Assembly (NCBI RefSeq): GCF_028288225.1
Contig: NZ_JAQBOC010000014.1
Location: 1-64,000, forward strand
Direction: 5' to 3'
Length of the DNA stretch: 64,000 nucleotides
Source: Mucilaginibacter sp.
Lineage (GTDB): Bacteria; Bacteroidota; Bacteroidia; Sphingobacteriales; Sphingobacteriaceae
The notes under the pieces were generated by a model. The model was not told the DNA's origin. It made no database searches and saw only the letters and a list, made by a program, of their open reading frames with translations. Below, in pieces: positions 34,713 to 43,447 of the stretch (positions within the stretch are counted from its first letter, which is position 1; each line of letters begins with the position of its first letter). The position numbers and the translations under genes were made by a program.

Positions 34713-34869
34713 TCAGGAAAAAGCCTGCAAATAATAAGCCTACAATTCCTAAAATAGGGGTCAATATAAAATTAGTATCAATAACGAAACCTGTAAAAAG
34801 GCCGCTAAGTAAGCCAATTAGGTAATATAGGTAATCGTAGCTGTTGTCTTCTTCTTCGTGATGTTTCAT
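34681..34869 (-). CDS. Small two-span membrane protein
   Basis: This 62-residue protein has an acidic N-terminus (MKHHEEEDNSYDY) and two transmembrane helices (about residues 15-31 and 36-54), ending in VRGRGKA. It is the first gene of the leftward symporter operon, and it overlaps the 47-residue gene. No family is recognised. Small membrane proteins are known accessory factors of other symporters, so a similar role is plausible. Confidence 0.7.
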   Translation of the reverse strand: MKHHEEEDNSYDYLYYLIGLLSGLFTGFVIDTNFILTPILGIVGLLFAGFFLNVFVRGRGKA

Positions 34870-35068
34870 AATACGCTGTGTGTTATGGGGGGCAAAAATA
34901 ACGGATTAAATGATGTATAGCAATAGGGTAACATTAATTGTTTTAGATCTGATTACGCAATGTATTCGGGCAATTACGATTTTCGATTTGCCCCGGCTGT
35001 TGCACGTTGCCCTATAAAGTACGCCCAGGCGGCACAGTATCAGGATATACTGCATACGCCCTGCTATA

Positions 35069-37537
35069 TTACGGTATTGCCTGTGTTTTAGGCTTGCTTA
35101 GCAAATTTATAAACAGCTTATATGCACCGGGAACCCCGGCGGGCAACTGCCTGAAAAATGCCAGCGAAGTATAAATAAACCGCCCCTCGCCATAATTGCC
35201 GGTTATTAAAGCGCCGTTATTGGGTGTTTCGCCCGGGTCATTCATCTGCAATACCTGTTTATAATCAGGAGCAATATCGCCCACAAAATATAAACCCCGC
35301 TCCTGGATCCATCCATTAAAATCATCCTGTGTTATAGCGTTTGGATAATTTAAAACCGGGTTTTGTTTATCCAGTATAGTGATCTTTGCATTTTCATCTG
35401 TAACCCGCTGATTTATCGGTTTAAATGGATAGGGGCCTATCTGTTTGGTTACAAGGCCGTTATTGTTATTGTATTGTACAACCAGGTTGCCGCCATTTTT
35501 TACATATTCAAGCAACTTTGGCTGCTCAATGGCAAGGCGCTCATTCACATTGTAAGCGCGCACACCGGTAACTATGGCGTCATAACCGGCAAGGTCGCCA
35601 TTCATTATTTCTTTTTCGGTAAGCTCATGCACATCATAACCTACCTGCCTTAATGCCTCGGGCACCAGGTCGCCGGCACCTTCAATGTAGCCAATTTTTT
35701 TGCCGGCAATTTTCAGATTAACATCTATCAGTTTTGCCTGCGATGGCGGAAACAAAGTAATATTGGGAATATGATCATATTTTATATGCTGAATACCCAA
35801 TGAAAATGGTTTGCCGTTGACCGTTACAACAGCGTCTAAAACCGTAGTTCCGGGATGCTGCCCGGCAGGGCTTACACTAAAGGTCACTGTCCATTCATCG
35901 CCTTTGTTTTTATCCGAAAAATCAAACTTATCCGGGCTGATCTTCCAACCCGCTATTGGTTTTATGCTGATGTTTCCGTTGCTTTTGGTATAGCTTTTTA
36001 ATTTTATTTGGACAGATTGCGGACTGCTGTTATTAAAAATATAGTCCTGGCTGGTAATATTTGCGGTTACCGGTGGTGTTATTTCAATGGGCTGATAGAT
36101 CTCGCCATTAACCGGTGTTACATATTTATAAACCAAACGGCGTTCAAAGCGGATAGGCTTACCTTCAATTATAAATTCAAAGGCAACCGTTGGCAAATCG
36201 GGGTTTTCAGGGTTGCCCACAAACTGTTGGCCCGGAATGTTATAAGCCCCAATACTGTGTGCCGTTTCAAGCCAGTAAGGCTGTGTAATTTTATTGGCTA
36301 ATGCGCTGGTATTTAACGTTTGTAATTGATTTGCAGGGATAGCCTGGCTGTTAAAGCTTTTTTCTGTTTGATTTATGCTGATGCTGTTCAGTTTTATTTT
36401 ATCGTTGTAACGATCAAGCACTTGTGAGCGAATGTGGATGCTGTCGCCCAATGCATAGGACGGTTCGGCGGCATAGCTTTCAAACCACAAACCGGCGCAG
36501 GCCGCAATAAGGTTATCCAATTCTTTAGTTTTTTGAGCCCGCCAGTAGGTGTCTGAAATTTTCTCAACCCTGCCGAGCAGCTTTATCAGTGCTGGCACCG
36601 ATTGTTCGGGATTATCAGCATCAAAGCTTTTCCGGATTATATTTATACCGGCATTTATTGCTTCTCCATCGTTAACTCTTTTCCATGAAGTATTTATCCC
36701 ATCGAACAGGTCTTTTTGCGGGGCATCACCCAAAATAGTTTTAAAATATTCAAATGATTCACCACGCTGCCTTGCCGATCCAAAGCCCTGGGTTTTATGG
36801 TTCGAGCGGCTTTCGGCAGCCAACTCCCCATAACCTTTGCCAAGTGTGGGGTTATAAACGCCTACATCAATCTTAAACTGATCGGGGCTGGTAGTATTTG
36901 TTGTACCAAAATTAAAGGTGTTCCAAAGTAAACGTTTGGCCTGCCATGGTTGCACAAACTGTAATTGTTCAGGGAAACGTTTCGGGTCGGCAGCAGCAGC
37001 AAATGCTTCCTGGGCAAGAATGGCCGATGAGGTATGATGCCCATGACCGCCTTCGCCTGTAGTAGGAAATCTGCATATAATTACATCGGGCCTGAATTTT
37101 CGGATCACCCAAACCACATCGCTCAAAACCTTTTCCTTATCCCAGATCTTTAATGTTTCATCCGGCCCTTTCGAAAACCCAAAGTCGTTTGCGCGGGTAA
37201 AAAACTGTTCGGCGCCATCAACTTTACGTGCAGCCAAAAGCTCCTGCGTACGGATCAATCCTAAAAGTTCACTTTGCTCGTTACCTAATAAGTTTTGGCC
37301 TCCATCACCACGCGTCATGGAAAGATAGCCGGTACGGTAATGCTTTTCCTGTGCCAGGTAGGCCAGCAAGCGGGTGTTCTCATCATCAGGGTGTGCTGCT
37401 ACATACAGCACGCTTCCAAGCACATCCAGCTTTTTAAAATTTTGCTGTATGGAGGCTATATCAGTCGGCGGAGCTGTTTGGGCAAATGCAAAAGGAGCAA
37501 CAAATAACAGTGTGGCAATAAGTTTGATGCGGTTCAT
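35069..37537 (-). CDS. PIG-L family deacetylase, large secreted form
   Basis: This 822-residue protein has a signal peptide (cleavage near FAFAQ, residue 20) and an N-terminal PIG-L/LmbE domain with the zinc motif AHPDDE (residues 48-53) and GEGGHGHHTSSA, whose His residues complete the site. The long C-terminal half (about residues 330-822) is beta-rich with a further glutamine-amidotransferase-like region (VTGVRAYNVNERL, NGGNLVVQYNN). PIG-L enzymes deacetylate GlcNAc-type sugars; a polysaccharide or glycan target is likely. The -7 box lies five bases before the ATG. Confidence 0.9.
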   Translation of the reverse strand: MNRIKLIATLLFVAPFAFAQTAPPTDIASIQQNFKKLDVLGSVLYVAAHPDDENTRLLAYLAQEKHYRTGYLSMTRGDGGQNLLGNEQSELLGLIRTQELLAARKVDGAEQFFTRANDFGFSKGPDETLKIWDKEKVLSDVVWVIRKFRPDVIICRFPTTGEGGHGHHTSSAILAQEAFAAAADPKRFPEQLQFVQPWQAKRLLWNTFNFGTTNTTSPDQFKIDVGVYNPTLGKGYGELAAESRSNHKTQGFGSARQRGESFEYFKTILGDAPQKDLFDGINTSWKRVNDGEAINAGINIIRKSFDADNPEQSVPALIKLLGRVEKISDTYWRAQKTKELDNLIAACAGLWFESYAAEPSYALGDSIHIRSQVLDRYNDKIKLNSISINQTEKSFNSQAIPANQLQTLNTSALANKITQPYWLETAHSIGAYNIPGQQFVGNPENPDLPTVAFEFIIEGKPIRFERRLVYKYVTPVNGEIYQPIEITPPVTANITSQDYIFNNSSPQSVQIKLKSYTKSNGNISIKPIAGWKISPDKFDFSDKNKGDEWTVTFSVSPAGQHPGTTVLDAVVTVNGKPFSLGIQHIKYDHIPNITLFPPSQAKLIDVNLKIAGKKIGYIEGAGDLVPEALRQVGYDVHELTEKEIMNGDLAGYDAIVTGVRAYNVNERLAIEQPKLLEYVKNGGNLVVQYNNNNGLVTKQIGPYPFKPINQRVTDENAKITILDKQNPVLNYPNAITQDDFNGWIQERGLYFVGDIAPDYKQVLQMNDPGETPNNGALITGNYGEGRFIYTSLAFFRQLPAGVPGAYKLFINLLSKPKTQAIP

Positions 37538-37542
37538 GTAAG

Positions 37543-37550
37543 CAAATATA
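37543..37550 (-). promoter_or_regulatory. -7 box of the PIG-L gene (TATATTTG)
   Basis: TATATTTG on the reverse strand ends five bases before the ATG at 37537. The same arrangement is seen at prfB and gltX. Confidence 0.6.
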
Positions 37551-37556
37551 TTAAAG

Positions 37557-37680
37557 ATGTGCGAATGTGCGGATTTGGAATGTGCGGATTAAAAAATATG
37601 ACGCTGCCGCGAGTTTAGCGCAGCGTAACCCGTGGTGCGGCATGGCGACAGTTTTCAACTTCCTAAGCATAGTGTATGTT
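37557..37680. repeat. GTGCGAATGTGCGGATT-type repeat and AT-rich spacer
   Basis: The short arm GTGCGAATGTGCGGATTT with a second copy (37560-37588) belongs to the family at 6294 and 23135. The remaining bases up to 37680 contain no recognisable gene. Confidence 0.55.
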
Positions 37681-37690
37681 TACTGTTTTC

Positions 37691-38240
37691 ATTATTTGCT
37701 GTATTTATTCATCGATCACTAATTCACTAAATCAGCAATTCACTAATTATTATGTGGTAGTCCGAAAGTCGGGAAAGTCCGGAAGCCCGAAAGATAATAT
37801 TGTTACGAAGTGTTGACGATTGGCGCACCCATATCATCTTAGTGCCTGTCTTTACTTTCATTATTTGCTGTATTTATTCATCAATCACTAATTCACTAAA
37901 TCAGTAATTCACTAATTATTATGTGGAATAGTCCGGAAGTCCGAAAGATAATATTGTTACGAAGTGTTGACTATCGGCACACCCATATCATCTTAGTGCC
38001 TGTCTTTCCTTTCATTATTTGCTGTGTTTATTCATCGATCACTAATTCACTAAATCAACAATTCACTAATTATTATGTGGAATAGTCCGGAAGTCGGGAA
38101 AGTCCGGAAGTCCGAAAGATAATATTGTTACGAAGTGTTGACTATTTGCACACCCATCTTAGTGCCTGTCTTTACTTTCATTATTTGCTGTATTTATTCA
38201 TCGATCACTAATTCACTAAATCAGCAATTCACTAATTATC
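37691..38240. repeat. Tandem repeat, about 3.4 copies of a ~165-bp unit
   Basis: The unit begins ATTATTTGCTGTATTTATTC at 37691, 37860, 38014 and 38180 (periods 169, 154 and 166), with a terminal partial copy. It contains ATTCACTA iterations, then GTCCGAAAGTCGGGAAAG-type sequence, then ATAATATTGTTACGAAGTGT. Copies differ by a few bases and by an indel of the GTCCGG element. It lies upstream of a TetR-controlled efflux operon. No coding sequence is seen. Confidence 0.85.
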
Positions 38241-38360
38241 GTGGCACGTTTATTATTATAATATTATCCCCAAAACAATATTTATCTCAATTGATTAATC
38301 GATTGATTGATTTTTTGCTGCTGATTGTCAGCTATTTATAAAAACATTACAAAAACATGA

Positions 38361-38390
38361 TTAACTCAATCAATCGTTTGATTAACTTTG
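38361..38390 (+). promoter_or_regulatory. Promoter/operator of the TetR-efflux operon
   Basis: TTAACTCAATCAATCGTTTG, then ATTAAC overlaps the -7 box TAACTTTG (38383-38390). ATCAA-N4-TTGAT inverted half-sites lie between, and a second related AATTGATTAATCGATTGATT sequence lies at 38288-38307. This is a likely TetR operator that would repress the operon by covering the promoter. Confidence 0.5.
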
Positions 38391-38403
38391 TGCTGTTAAA
38401 ATT

Positions 38404-39051
38404 ATGGAAAAAGAGAAGATAGATAAAAAAGATCATATTCTGGATGTTGCCGAGCGCATATTTTCAGAAATGGGATTTGACGGCGCATCAACCCGTTTAA
38501 TATCGGGTGAAGCCGGTGTAAACATGGCCATGCTGAATTATTACTTTGGCTCAAAAGAAGGTTTGTTCCTGTCCGTATTTGAACGAAAAATAACAACCTT
38601 CCAGGGGATCTTACAAAATATAGGCAACGACGAATCAATAAGTTCATGGGCTAAACTGGAAAAATATATTGAAGTATACGGCGACAGGGTGTTTACAAAT
38701 AACTGTTTCCAAAAGTTGCTTTACCAGGAAATGAGCATGAACCGCCGGTCGGACATTTCTGATAAGATCCGAAACATTTTGATGAAAAGCGTATCAGAAT
38801 TATGGAAGATCCTGAAAGAAGGGGTCGATAAAAAAGAATTTAAAAAGGATGCTGACATTGAAATGGTAATAGCCACGCTTTATGGCACCAAGAATTTTAT
38901 CGTAAACACGCCGCTTATGTCATCTGCCCTGCTTGGCTATGATATCCAGGACGAAAAAATATTGGAAGAAAAACTAAAACCACGCATCAAATTATTTTTG
39001 AAGAACCTGTTAAAAGTATACTTAGTGAACGACAATGATAACACAAAATAA
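38404..39051 (+). CDS. TetR family transcriptional regulator
   Basis: This 215-residue protein has an N-terminal HTH (residues 12-58; HILDVAERIFSEMGFDGAST, then GVNMAMLNYYFGSKEGLFLS) and a helical ligand-binding C-terminal domain. It is first in an operon with TolC, EmrA and EmrB genes, overlapping the TolC gene by 17 bases, so it most likely represses drug efflux and is released by an efflux substrate. The ATG at 38404 follows the -7 box by 13 bases. Confidence 0.93.
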   Translation: MEKEKIDKKDHILDVAERIFSEMGFDGASTRLISGEAGVNMAMLNYYFGSKEGLFLSVFERKITTFQGILQNIGNDESISSWAKLEKYIEVYGDRVFTNNCFQKLLYQEMSMNRRSDISDKIRNILMKSVSELWKILKEGVDKKEFKKDADIEMVIATLYGTKNFIVNTPLMSSALLGYDIQDEKILEEKLKPRIKLFLKNLLKVYLVNDNDNTK

Positions 39052-40402
39052 TAACACCGACCTACACCCTTTAAAAAGCACGCTAAAAAATTTCGTGCGG
39101 ATCCTTATCCCTGCCATACTGCTAACACTGTTGCTTGGCATAGCAGCAAAAGCGCAAGACAGGACAATTACCCTTGACGAAGCCATTAAGCTTGGCCTTG
39201 ATAACAGCAAGGTTTTAAAGCTCTCGAAAAACAAGATCGACCAGGCTATATCGCAGTTTAACCAGGCAAAAGATCAGGCTTTACCAACCGGGAATGCGAG
39301 TTTTGATTACAACCGGGCACAGATCCCGGCAAACAAGCTTGCTTTTGGCGACCAAAACATATCATTACCCAAAAGTGCCAATGCTTACTTAGGTATTGTT
39401 TCGCTTAATGAAACAATTTTTGGCGGTAATAAATTGAAATATGCAAAGGAGTCAACAACCCTGCTTACCGAGGTTGCACGTTTGGATGCAGATAACGATA
39501 AGGACCAGATAACCTATGATATTATTAATGCCTACTACAACCTTTATAAGGTTTTACAAAGTAAAAAGGTAGTTCAGCAAAACCTGGCTTCAATTGATCA
39601 GCAGATCAAACAATCGCAACGCTTTTTTGAGCAGGGGCTTGTGACTAAAAATGATGTGCTGCGCTTTCAGCTGCAACGTTCGAACATAGAGCTGAACGGG
39701 ATTGACCTTGAAACCAACCGTAAGATAATAAACTATAATTTGAATGTTCTTTTAGGGTTAAACGAAGGTACCCAGCTTGCCATAGCACAAATAAATGAAG
39801 CCGAAAGGCAGGTTGCACCGCTGACTAATTATATTGATACTGCCCTGAGCACCCGGATCGAGGTTAAGCAGCTCGACCTGCGCACAAAGGTGGCTGAAAC
39901 CAATATCAAAAATGTCCGTGCTAATACCTTACCAACACTTGGCGCATCGGTAAGTGGTTATTATGTTGATGTTTCTGCAAATCCGCTGCCTAAAAGCGGC
40001 AGCTATATTACCCCCATAACAATAGGACTGGGCTTAAAATGGAACTACTCGTCATTATGGACAAACAAAAACAAGGTTGCAGAAGCTAAGATCCAGCGCG
40101 AGGAAACCATCATCAATAAAAACATTGAGCTTGATAATGTAAAAAAAGAGGTTAACCAGGATTATCAGAACTATACAATGGCTTTAGGTAAGATAAAACT
40201 TTTACAAACCTCCATTGATCAGGCCGGTGAGAATAATAAGATCCTCGAATCGAAATATAAAAGCAATATAGCTTCGGCAACAGACCGGGCAGATGCCGAA
40301 ACATTATTATACCAGGCTCAGATCAATTTAGAATTAGCAAAAGCTGACGCAGGCCTTGCATATTATAACTTACTAAAATCAACCGGAAAACTTAACAAAT
40401 AA
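39035..40402 (+). CDS. TolC-family outer-membrane efflux protein
   Basis: This 455-residue protein has an N-terminal hydrophobic segment (about residues 21-40) that may be the signal peptide core, followed by two repeats of long coiled-coil helices (LTEVARLDADN, QSRFFEQGLVTKNDVLRFQL, and a second at about residue 350). These are typical of TolC: an outer-membrane trimer that makes the exit duct for a tripartite pump. It overlaps the TetR gene and is followed by EmrA. The start may be a little downstream. Confidence 0.9.
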   Translation: MITQNNNTDLHPLKSTLKNFVRILIPAILLTLLLGIAAKAQDRTITLDEAIKLGLDNSKVLKLSKNKIDQAISQFNQAKDQALPTGNASFDYNRAQIPANKLAFGDQNISLPKSANAYLGIVSLNETIFGGNKLKYAKESTTLLTEVARLDADNDKDQITYDIINAYYNLYKVLQSKKVVQQNLASIDQQIKQSQRFFEQGLVTKNDVLRFQLQRSNIELNGIDLETNRKIINYNLNVLLGLNEGTQLAIAQINEAERQVAPLTNYIDTALSTRIEVKQLDLRTKVAETNIKNVRANTLPTLGASVSGYYVDVSANPLPKSGSYITPITIGLGLKWNYSSLWTNKNKVAEAKIQREETIINKNIELDNVKKEVNQDYQNYTMALGKIKLLQTSIDQAGENNKILESKYKSNIASATDRADAETLLYQAQINLELAKADAGLAYYNLLKSTGKLNK

Positions 40403-40427
40403 TAATCACAACCAAACAATTCATACA

Positions 40428-41492
40428 ATGGCAAAGGCACACGAAACACAGGAAAATGAACCTAAAAAGAAACCAAACAAAGTACTTCCTATTATACTGG
40501 GATTAATACTTGTAATAGGGATTATTTTCGGGATCAAAGAATATATATACTACGGCAAACACGTAGACACGGATGATGCACAAATTGATGGCGATATAAG
40601 CCCGGTAGTTGCACGTGTTGGCGGCTATGTTGACAGCATTTACTTCCAGGAAAATACACATGTTAACAGGGACCAGGTGCTGGTAAAAATTGATGACCAC
40701 GATTACAAAATTAAACTTGAACAGGCTTTAGCTGCCGAAACCGGCGCAAGCGCAGGTATAAATGTTGGCCAGTCGCAAATTTTTGCAAACGCAGCAAACT
40801 CATCAAGCGCCAAAGCACAGGTAGCATCAGCAGCTGCAAGGCTGGATAAAGTAAAAAAAGATTATGACCGCTATGCTAACCTGGTAAAGGATGGCTCAGT
40901 AACCCAGCAGCAGTTTGACCAGGCCAAGGCCGACCTGGACGTGGCACAGGCCACCTACAGCGCCTCGCAGGATGAATATAAAGCAGCACAGGAACAAGTA
41001 GGCACTACACGCAGCCAGCTTAATGTAACCCACACCGGCGTAAGTCAAAAGCAAGTTGATGTCGACTATGCAAAGCTGCAGCTATCATATACTATTGTTA
41101 AAGCGCCATCAAGTGGTATCACATCAAAAAAGAATGTACAGGTAGGTCAGCTGGTGCAGGCCGGGCAAACTTTGTTTTCTATAGTTAACGACAACAGCAT
41201 ATATATCACGGCTAATTTTAAAGAAACACAATTAGATAAGATCCGTAACGGGCAAAAAGTGAATATTGAAGTTGACGCTTATCCTGACCTGAAACTGGAA
41301 GGAAGTGTTTTCAATTTTTCACCTGCAACGGGCGCTAAATTCTCCTTATTGCCGCCGGATAACGCAACCGGTAACTTTGTTAAAGTTGTACAACGCATCC
41401 CGGTTAAGATAAAAATAAGCGGATCAAAAGAAAATATGGATAAACTGCGCCCGGGAATGAGCGTAAATGTATCAGTAGTAGTGAAAGAATAA
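40428..41492 (+). CDS. emrA: HlyD/EmrA-type membrane-fusion protein
   Basis: This 354-residue protein has one N-terminal transmembrane helix (residues 18-36), then a biotinyl-lipoyl-like domain (HVDTDDAQIDGDISPVVARV, VDYAKLQLSYTIVKAPSSGI) and a coiled-coil hairpin (residues 100-210). The C-terminal beta-barrel domain is also typical. It links EmrB in the inner membrane to TolC. The gene order TetR-TolC-EmrA-EmrB supports a tripartite drug exporter. No specific drug can be assigned. Confidence 0.9.
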   Translation: MAKAHETQENEPKKKPNKVLPIILGLILVIGIIFGIKEYIYYGKHVDTDDAQIDGDISPVVARVGGYVDSIYFQENTHVNRDQVLVKIDDHDYKIKLEQALAAETGASAGINVGQSQIFANAANSSSAKAQVASAAARLDKVKKDYDRYANLVKDGSVTQQQFDQAKADLDVAQATYSASQDEYKAAQEQVGTTRSQLNVTHTGVSQKQVDVDYAKLQLSYTIVKAPSSGITSKKNVQVGQLVQAGQTLFSIVNDNSIYITANFKETQLDKIRNGQKVNIEVDAYPDLKLEGSVFNFSPATGAKFSLLPPDNATGNFVKVVQRIPVKIKISGSKENMDKLRPGMSVNVSVVVKE

Positions 41493-41494
41493 GT

Positions 41495-41550
41495 CAGTAG
41501 TCGAAAGTCGCTTTTGACTCAAGACTGCTGACTCAGAACTTAAGACTATT
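41495..41550. repeat. GTCAGTAGTCGAAAG / GACTGCTGACTC repeat
   Basis: A short imperfect inverted repeat of the dispersed AGTC/GACT family (other copies near 18535-18610 and 19400-19432) in the emrA-emrB spacer. Confidence 0.45.
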
Positions 41551-41574
41551 TATTAAATAAGATATACTAAAGAA

Positions 41575-43122
41575 ATGGCTGAAACTGGCTTTAAAAAGTG
41601 GATCATTACCATTACGGTTATCGTAGCTTCGTTACTGGAACTGATAGATACCACGATAGTAAATGTGTCCCTGCCCGTCATCCAGGGGAACCTGGGTGCC
41701 ACACTTGAAGACGTAGCCTGGGTTGTTACAGGTTATGCAGTTGCAAACGTAATTGTATTGCCAATGTCCGGCTGGTTGGGAAGCCGGTTTGGACGAAAGC
41801 AATATTTTATTACATCAATTATCGTATTTACCATCGCATCATTTTTGTGTGGTAATGCTACCAGCCTTGATGAGCTGGTGCTTTTCAGGATATTACAGGG
41901 AATTGCAGGCGGGGGACTAATATCAACCTCACAGGCTATCCTTGTTGAAACCTGGCCACGCGAACAAATAGGCACGGCTACTGCATTATTTGGTTTGGGG
42001 GCGGTTGTTGGGCCAACCGTTGGGCCAACCATCGGAGGCTACATTACTGACCACGCCTCATGGAGGTGGATCTTTTATGTGAACATTCCTGTTGGGGCTA
42101 TTGCTGCCTTCTGTGCGTATACATTTATACACGAAACACCAAAGGAAGGGAAGGGAAAGCCGGTAGACTGGTGGGGCATTGGCTTGCTGGCGGTGGCAGT
42201 TGGCAGCTTACAAACCATTCTTGAAAAAGGCGAATCGGAAGATTGGTTTGCTAAAACGTATATCCTGGTGCTTACCATAACCGCCGTAATTGGAACAATA
42301 TGCTTTATATGGCGCGAGTTGAGCATTGAGCACCCGATAGTGAATTTCGGCATTTTGCGGCACCGAAGTTTCGCGGTTGGCATGTTTACTTCATTTGTAT
42401 TGGGCTTCGGCCTTTACGGATCGGTATTCGTGTTCCCGGTATTCTGCCAAAACTTGCTCGGCTTCACAGCGCAGCAAACCGGCGAGCTGCTGTTTCCGGG
42501 AGGGTTATGTACCATTATAATGATGCCATTTATTGGTAAAATGCTTAACAAGGGCATTCCAGCCCAGTTTATGGCTACGGCGGGTATGTTCCTGTTCTTT
42601 GTGTTTACCACCATGCTCAGTAACTCAACCCTTAGTACCGGGCAGGGTGATGTGCTTATCCCGCTGCTAATACGTGGTGTAGGTATGGCATTACTGTTTG
42701 TTCCGCTAACCACATTGGCAATAGCTGATTTGAAGGGCCCTGAGTTAGGGCAAGGCACAGGATTAAATAACATGATGCGCCAGCTGGGTGGTTCATTTGG
42801 TATTGCGGTGTTAACTACAATTATCCATATCCGTTCAGGATTTCACCGGAGTAACCTTTTAACTAATATTAATCCGTATAATCCCAACTTTAATCAGCGC
42901 CTTGACATGTTAACGCACAGTTTTATGGCAAAAGGAAAGTCTTTGCTGGATGCCACCCACATGGCTTATGCCGCTATTGAAGGTGCTGTGATAAAGCAAA
43001 CGCTATTATTAACTTATGATGATGCTTACTGGATCTCAGGGCTTGTAATGCTTTTTTCAATCCCGCTGCTTTATTTGCAGCCGTTTAAAAAGGCTGTAAA
43101 GATGCCTGTAGATGCCCATTAA
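41575..43122 (+). CDS. emrB: DHA2 family (EmrB-type) MFS drug exporter
   Basis: This 515-residue inner-membrane protein has 14 predicted transmembrane segments as expected for DHA2, and the motif A sequence GWLGSRFGRKQYF. Motif C (GAVVGPTVGPTIGGYI) marks drug:proton antiporters. It is the last gene of the efflux operon, 82 bases after emrA, and is followed by a hairpin terminator. It pumps hydrophobic compounds out together with EmrA and the TolC-type protein. Confidence 0.93.
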   Translation: MAETGFKKWIITITVIVASLLELIDTTIVNVSLPVIQGNLGATLEDVAWVVTGYAVANVIVLPMSGWLGSRFGRKQYFITSIIVFTIASFLCGNATSLDELVLFRILQGIAGGGLISTSQAILVETWPREQIGTATALFGLGAVVGPTVGPTIGGYITDHASWRWIFYVNIPVGAIAAFCAYTFIHETPKEGKGKPVDWWGIGLLAVAVGSLQTILEKGESEDWFAKTYILVLTITAVIGTICFIWRELSIEHPIVNFGILRHRSFAVGMFTSFVLGFGLYGSVFVFPVFCQNLLGFTAQQTGELLFPGGLCTIIMMPFIGKMLNKGIPAQFMATAGMFLFFVFTTMLSNSTLSTGQGDVLIPLLIRGVGMALLFVPLTTLAIADLKGPELGQGTGLNNMMRQLGGSFGIAVLTTIIHIRSGFHRSNLLTNINPYNPNFNQRLDMLTHSFMAKGKSLLDATHMAYAAIEGAVIKQTLLLTYDDAYWISGLVMLFSIPLLYLQPFKKAVKMPVDAH

Positions 43123-43128
43123 TGACAA

Positions 43129-43158
43129 AAAGCTGTTCATTTTAACATGAACAGCTTT
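43129..43158 (+). terminator. Hairpin after emrB
   Basis: AAAGCTGTTCAT (43129-43140) and ATGAACAGCTTT (43147-43158) form a perfect 12-bp stem with a six-base loop. No T-run follows, so termination may be less efficient in this direction. The rest of the 325-base spacer, to 43447, is AT-rich with no gene; TATATTGG just before 43448 may be a weak -7 box. Confidence 0.6.
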
Positions 43159-43447
43159 CCCCAAAAAACTACAATTAAAATTTTATTATCACCCCGGTAA
43201 CAAATTATATTGTCTGAAGCCAGGATTTATTTAATCTAAGGCCTAAATGTACAATTTTTTAAGCGAAAAACGCAAATTTTATTGCCGATAGAAATGCGAT
43301 TAATGAAAAATAGATGAAATTTAAGCTGTTAGCTATTTTGAAAAAATAAAAACAGCACTAAATTTTATTCTTTGTGCATATCTCGCCCACATTTAAATCT
43401 CCTTTTAAAATATTATTGGGTCAACATAAAACCCCTATATTGGTGTT

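Noticed and set aside
37691..38240. CRISPR or protein repeat array
   Set aside because: The unit is about 165 bp, nearly the whole unit repeats, and no open frame spans it.
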